Source: Lingula anatina
Lineage: Eukaryota > Brachiopoda > Lingulata > Lingulida > Lingulidae
Assembly: GCF_001039355.2 (NCBI RefSeq)
Contig: NW_019775534.1
Span: forward strand, 62,001 to 126,000
Reading direction: 5' to 3'
DNA: 64,000 nucleotides
Every line of letters starts with the position of its first letter. Position 1 is the first letter of the stretch. The notes beneath the pieces are model-generated. The model ran no database searches and was not told the DNA's origin. It worked only from the letters and a program-made list of their open reading frames with translations. Positions 59,258 to 64,000 of the stretch are shown here, piece by piece. Made by a program: the position numbers and the translations under genes.

Positions 59258-60490
59258 ATTAGTGGTCAAGTTACCCAGTGGTCAAGGCAGGGTTCGGTCA
59301 GTGACTCAACCTCATGGTTAAGCTTCTTAAAAAACAGATATCCTTATTACTAGTTAATTAAGCTATAAGAGTGGGATGGGGATTACGTCCAGAAAGTTGG
59401 TCATTTTGTTCACTCGCATTTCTTTACTGAGTCATCTTTTTCAGAAGTGATGTGGTCACAATAAAAAACTTAAGTGAAATATGTTAATTACCTCCTTCTC
59501 CCTTCCTAAAAAATGTTGTTAGTAAATGATTTAATGGTTGAGTAAAATTTTTTGAAAAGTTGGATTCTTTTAATATGTCAGATATGAGAATGGTATATCT
59601 TAAAAAGCAGAACATCAGAAAAGGACATTTGAAAATGTTTAAGAAATTTTCGTCATGATCATGTCTGAAAGCATATTTTTGTGACTGAAAAGAAGATTGA
59701 AAAAAAAAAAACATTTCAGAATTAGAAAGATGTTTGAAATTTGAATGAAAATGTTGTGAATAATTACTGTACTGGGTCTGTAATGATGATTTCATTCACC
59801 AAAGATTTTCAGATATCATCCTTTTACTTTACAAGAAGAAAAAAATGGTCAACTTTTTTTGACAGATAGTCTATTGGACTAATGCAGGTTTACTCAGATA
59901 CAAAATTTCAGCTTGATAGTTGAGACCAACGCACGGTCAACAGTTCTTTTGTCACACCAGACGCAGGTAGAGTTGATTTTTTAGCCCCCACCCTGCTGCC
60001 TGGTTATGGGACAACATCGTGACAAAAACGTACCGAATATCGACTGTGTTACATAATTTTTATCAGGCCCACATTGCCAGCAAAACTTGTTGTTGAATTG
60101 AGCCGGCCATTGAACAAACAACATTGTAAGAGGAGAAAGGGCTTTTTTATATGGCCAGCTTGGCTTTGAACAATGCTGTATGTTTTTCTTTGGCAAACCC
60201 AACATTGGGATCAATTTTTTTGCATAACTTCTCAACCATGCGGAAGAACTTTTTTCTATGGTCAGTCAGTTACGTAGAGTGGTCATATATATTGGCGTGC
60301 GGTTGTATACACGGCGAGCCAGCGCCGGAGAAAACATTTTACAAGCTCGGTCAGTGAAGCAGAACGGGTTTTTTTGTAGTTTGTACTTTGACCAAAAGCT
60401 TAACCAAGAGGACATTATTAAGCCTGAATGGCTGACCAGTGGGTTGGACATAGAAAAGACAGGACTCTTAGTCGACCGTTCATGTGTGTG
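59258..60490. promoter_or_regulatory. GGTCA/TGACC-rich block 2
   Basis: Single-copy DNA with GGTCA at about 59273, 59280, 59296, 59398, 59453, 59846, 59936, 60256, 60278 and 60347 and TGACC at about 60389 and 60430, on top of those in the tandem repeat. Many read GTGGTCA or GGTCAGT. No gene is supported. Could be a cluster of half-sites or traces of a decayed repeat. Confidence 0.3.
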
Positions 60491-61467
60491 ATTCTAACCC
60501 TTACCATGTGGACTGAACGGTTGTATTGATTTACATGGTGTGCTCATTGTTGAAGGGCAAAAATCTGAAAAAGAACAGCCAAAAGTAAGAAAAAAATTAA
60601 CAAAAAAGTGAAGTAAAATATTAAGGAGAAAACAGAGAAATTTGTATCACTGAAAGCATAGCTTTGAATGAAAATAATGAAAATGAGTGCAGATTACGAT
60701 TTTAATCTTTCAAAAATCAGTTTGACTTCATTTACATTATTACAAATATCAAAATTGAAAAAAAAAATTAATGTGCAGAATGGTCAGACAGACTCAGACT
60801 GCTCTATGTCCCAACTATATTTAGCCATAATTAAATGAAAAAATTGTCAGCAGATCACAATATTTTATATATGCTGGCATCTTCTGTATTTAGAAGCATT
60901 AAAGTAGACTAAAATTTTGGACTAAAGATATGGCCAAATTATAGCTGCAAGTTCGTCTTCCAAATAGGACCCGTGGCATTCAATCCATTGAAATCTTGAA
61001 TGTATAAGAGTTGAGGTAATTGCGCTAGATGAGATTGTGCCGGTTGTGACACGTTCTGCACCAGGCTTGCATTTGGATGTTCTGCAAAGAGATTGTGCTC
61101 TCATAAGCAGACATGACTCTGAAATCCTCTGTTTACAAAATAAAAAGGTGACGATTTTCATGTCGAGGCAGACAGTAGTACACAACAAACTAGAAATACA
61201 GCTAATTTAAACCTACCCTCTACCAGAGCCACAAATTAATTATGTTCACTTTTCTCTTAGCCGTGTAAATATCTAGTGAAAAAATCAATCTGTGTTCCTG
61301 GTAGGGGGTATGCTAAGTCCAAGAACTGCATAAAATGTGCTATTTCATGTTTCTTTTATCTGTAAGTATTTTTCATAATTTTGTTGGAGTATTATATAAA
61401 TCATTTGTGATATTATTGTAGTATGCATAGAGAGCTGGCAAATGTTTTATTAGACTTGTTAAACTTT
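60491..61467. other. Unique DNA, nothing recognised
   Basis: An 88-codon minus-strand frame (60922-61188) is not recognisable. Confidence 0.45.
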
Positions 61468-61650
61468 TTATTATTATTATTACTTTTAGATTTATTATTA
61501 TTATTTCTTTTTTAAAAAAATGTTTCTTTTGGGTGATTTTTGCAAATTTGAAAAAAATTACGTCCATGACATAAATCCCACACAATTCCCCTATTATTAT
61601 TTTTATTATTATTAGTATTAGTATTAGTAGTAGTATTAGTATTAGTATAG
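61468..61650. repeat. (ATT)n and (AGTATT)n tracts
   Basis: (TTA/ATT) units at 61468-61483 and 61490-61506, then 61591-61614, followed by AGTATT/AGTAGT repeats to about 61650. Confidence 0.85.
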
Positions 61651-63811
61651 TTAATGTTCATCAAGTATCACAGCAACTGATGTGGATAATTATTTTCCTC
61701 ATTCTTTCTCTCTGTCCTGTCTTCAGATCTCTACGTAAGTCCATTTGCCTGGCTGACCAGTACTTATCTTTTCCTGTCAGATTTTGATATTCTAAAAGTA
61801 CTAATACACTTTGGAACTCATTAGTTTTTTAAGTAGTCAGCACCAATTTTCTCCAAATTGTTGGAAATTGGGTGGTAGATTTATGGATGAAAAATTATTT
61901 ATTGAATTGGATAGCGAGGGCCCTATTTTTCTAGCCTCTTCAATGATTACAACATGTTTCCATGGGCGATGGGATTAAAAGCTAATGCACTTCTTAGGTA
62001 AAATCAAATGAATGACACTTGTGGTATTTTGTCATTCGGAGATTTCACCTGGCTACATTTTTTTCATGCTAATTTGTTATCACCAGTACATGAATATTTA
62101 AAACCAATGTGGTAATGATAGATGATAATTCATTTTATAGTGTAGCAAAAAAAGTAAGGGTCATTCATCAGCCAGATGAATTTTGAAATGTCTATAAATA
62201 AATTGTGATGTTTTATCTGTGATGTGTTTTTATCATCAGAGATTGATCATGAGTCAAATCATCTAGTAAGTAGCATTGAGAGAGAGAGAAGTGGGGGGCG
62301 GGGGAGTAGCTTTGGCTTTACTAAGTATTTTCCCCACTTTTGATAATAAATCAATAAAAAATGTTTGAATTGGTTAAAACATGCTGTTAGCTACCTATCA
62401 CCAAGGGCCCTTTGATGAAGCAAAAGTTTTATTTGATCACATGAAACATTATCAGATGATGACTGAAAATTTGGGTATCATCATTGAGGACTTTCAGATT
62501 GTATTTCAAAAGGAGAAAATTCAATCCATTGGAAAGACAGGATATGACCTATTTCCTCAGGGTTTTTATATCTTCAACTTGACTTTTAAAAAATTCTAAA
62601 GCTAGATAATATAGCGGACTTAAGTAGGATTAAGGATAGGTAGTTACAGAGGTACTGGAAATCTGCACTCATTGTATTGTAGAGTAAAAAATGTTCAGTA
62701 ACTTTCCTATTAAAGTGCCCAATTTCGGTGTCCCGTAAAGTATATTTTTCTCTGTATTTCAGCACACTCTGAATTAGTTCACATACAGAAAATAAATCTT
62801 TTTTGTTTGTGTCAAAGTTTAATGTGATTTTATTAGGTCTCACTACTAAGTGCAGGTCACATGAAAAAAAAAGTTTAAAAAAAAATGTAAGTCACTTGCG
62901 AAGAAAGCATACTTTTTATTGATTTAACTACAATAAAAAGTTCACGCCATAACGATCTTATTTAAACCCTTTGTGAAATTGGAGGCGCTTGGAAAACGAC
63001 ACTTGTAAAAAATTCATTATTCGACCACTGTGCTATTTGCACAGGCTTTAAGCACTTAAGTCAGCCAGGTCCCTTGAATAGAAACATAGGGGTCTTTTTG
63101 TATTAGTAACACACGCTGACCATAAAAAATGCTCGCACTACTCCTGGTGGCAGGAACAAAGGAAAACAAATATTAATCTTACGGATGAATAGGCTGTAGT
63201 TTTTATTTCATAATCCCCAAGGGTATCGTCGAGTTATTCAGTAACCATCCGTCCGTGTTGTCCATTCTCCCTCCTACATACCTTTGTAACCTAGGGCCTC
63301 ACCAAGGAAGGGCATTTGTTATTCACATTAAGTACATTGCATTAAAGCTTGGCAGGTTTTTTATGGCATAACTAAAAAACTATTCATCATCGGGAGAGGC
63401 TATTTTTTCAATAGTCCAGAAGGCACTCCCCACAACGCTTGGATTGAGTGTATTGACAAGCAAACTAGGCTTGCGCGATACAAAGGCCACATCAGGAAGT
63501 GGACGTTCTTATTAACGGGGGACAGGATTTGGAAGAAAAAAAAGACAGAGATAAGAAAAAGACGGGATTTTTTTTCTAAAGGCTGACATCTCGTTGTCAC
63601 TCCTCTTTCTGGCCGTTCTGTTCATGTGTGTACATTAAGGCCTTATTCAAACATAACTGAAGGAGAAAGCTGCTGCATTGATATAAATATATTTATGACT
63701 CTCATTCAGACCAGTCGATAGAAAAAGAAGGTATTTACTTATATCAAGGACAGTTTAGGATTAATTTGGATTATCTCAGTATCCAGTAATCTCGAAAGAG
63801 GGATATCCAGT
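61651..63811. other. Unique DNA, nothing firm
   Basis: At 61727-61740 CTTCAG|ATCTCTAC|GTAAGT puts a good acceptor 8 bases before a full-consensus donor, too close for a normal exon. An ATG frame of 72 codons at 62381-62599 has A at -3 but no motif. A short GA/G-rich stretch lies at 62278-62305. Confidence 0.35.
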
Positions 63812-63833
63812 ATGGCTCTCTTCTGCCTCAAAG
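63812..63833 (+). other. Candidate first coding exon (22 nt)
   Basis: ATG at 63812 has A at -3 and G at +4, a good context, and reads MALFCLK before AAAG|GTAAGA at 63833/63834, a near-consensus donor leaving phase 1. No promoter element is convincing upstream and the next exon would lie outside the window, so this is only a pointer. Confidence 0.15.
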
Positions 63834-64000
63834 GTAAGACACAGATCAGGATCTCTTGTCTCTGACCCAGACCTGTTGGGTTTTTTTATGGCCTGACCAG
63901 CAAATTTAACAGTTTACATAGAAACCTTATGTAGCAGATAGTGCCATTGTTAAAACCAGTTCATGTATGGACTAACATGATTCTAATTCCCAGTGAAGTC
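63834..64000. other. Unique DNA at window end
   Basis: No feature seen. Confidence 0.5.

Overview
The window is AT-rich (roughly two-thirds A+T by eye) eukaryotic, non-coding DNA. I found no complete protein-coding gene, rRNA or tRNA. Long (GA)n, (CA)n, (ATTT)n and homopolymer tracts, a 5'-truncated LINE, hAT-like and palindromic MITEs, and a dispersed repeat of a type I associate with marine invertebrates all suggest a marine invertebrate animal. I cannot name the species. Long repeat-poor stretches and the lack of exons fit a gene desert or one or more large introns; this is inference.

Layout. 1-5.2 kb: mostly unique DNA with microsatellites and a possible recursive-splicing site near 2959. 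5.2-5.8 kb: a degenerate ~39-bp minisatellite followed by a 169-bp hAT-like MITE. 6.7-7.4 kb: the best-defined element, a 5'-truncated L1-type retrotransposon on the minus strand with a 13-bp target-site duplication (TSD), poly(A) tail and the zinc-knuckle C-terminus of its reverse transcriptase. 8.2-9.1 kb and 12.0-14.2 kb: clusters of nested palindromic MITEs. 16.8-20.2 kb and 45.2-50.1 kb: two direct duplications (~1.7 and ~2.4 kb), each with a single N at its internal junction and probably an assembly join of two haplotypes. 26.4-28.1 kb: a 12-bp-periodic GGTCA array, two abutting foldback elements, and a possible 51-bp exon. 29.6 and 58.4 kb: two inverted copies of the dispersed repeat. 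38-41 kb: tetranucleotide tracts and a strong G-quadruplex motif. 58-60.5 kb: a third hAT-like MITE, a 3 x ~103-bp tandem repeat and a marked excess of GGTCA/TGACC. 63.8 kb: a weak candidate first coding exon.

Mobile-element families (labels are mine). A-E: foldback MITEs with long, near-palindromic arms. Several share a terminal signature like TAAGGGACCRTTCMCAT although their interiors differ. G: short elements ending CAGGGATGA. H: hAT-like MITEs ending CAGGGGCGGAT. I: a CTGGGGT-ended MITE nested inside a G copy. No genes can be seen working together; the window's biology is its transposon archaeology, its possible regulatory motif clusters and its assembly structure.
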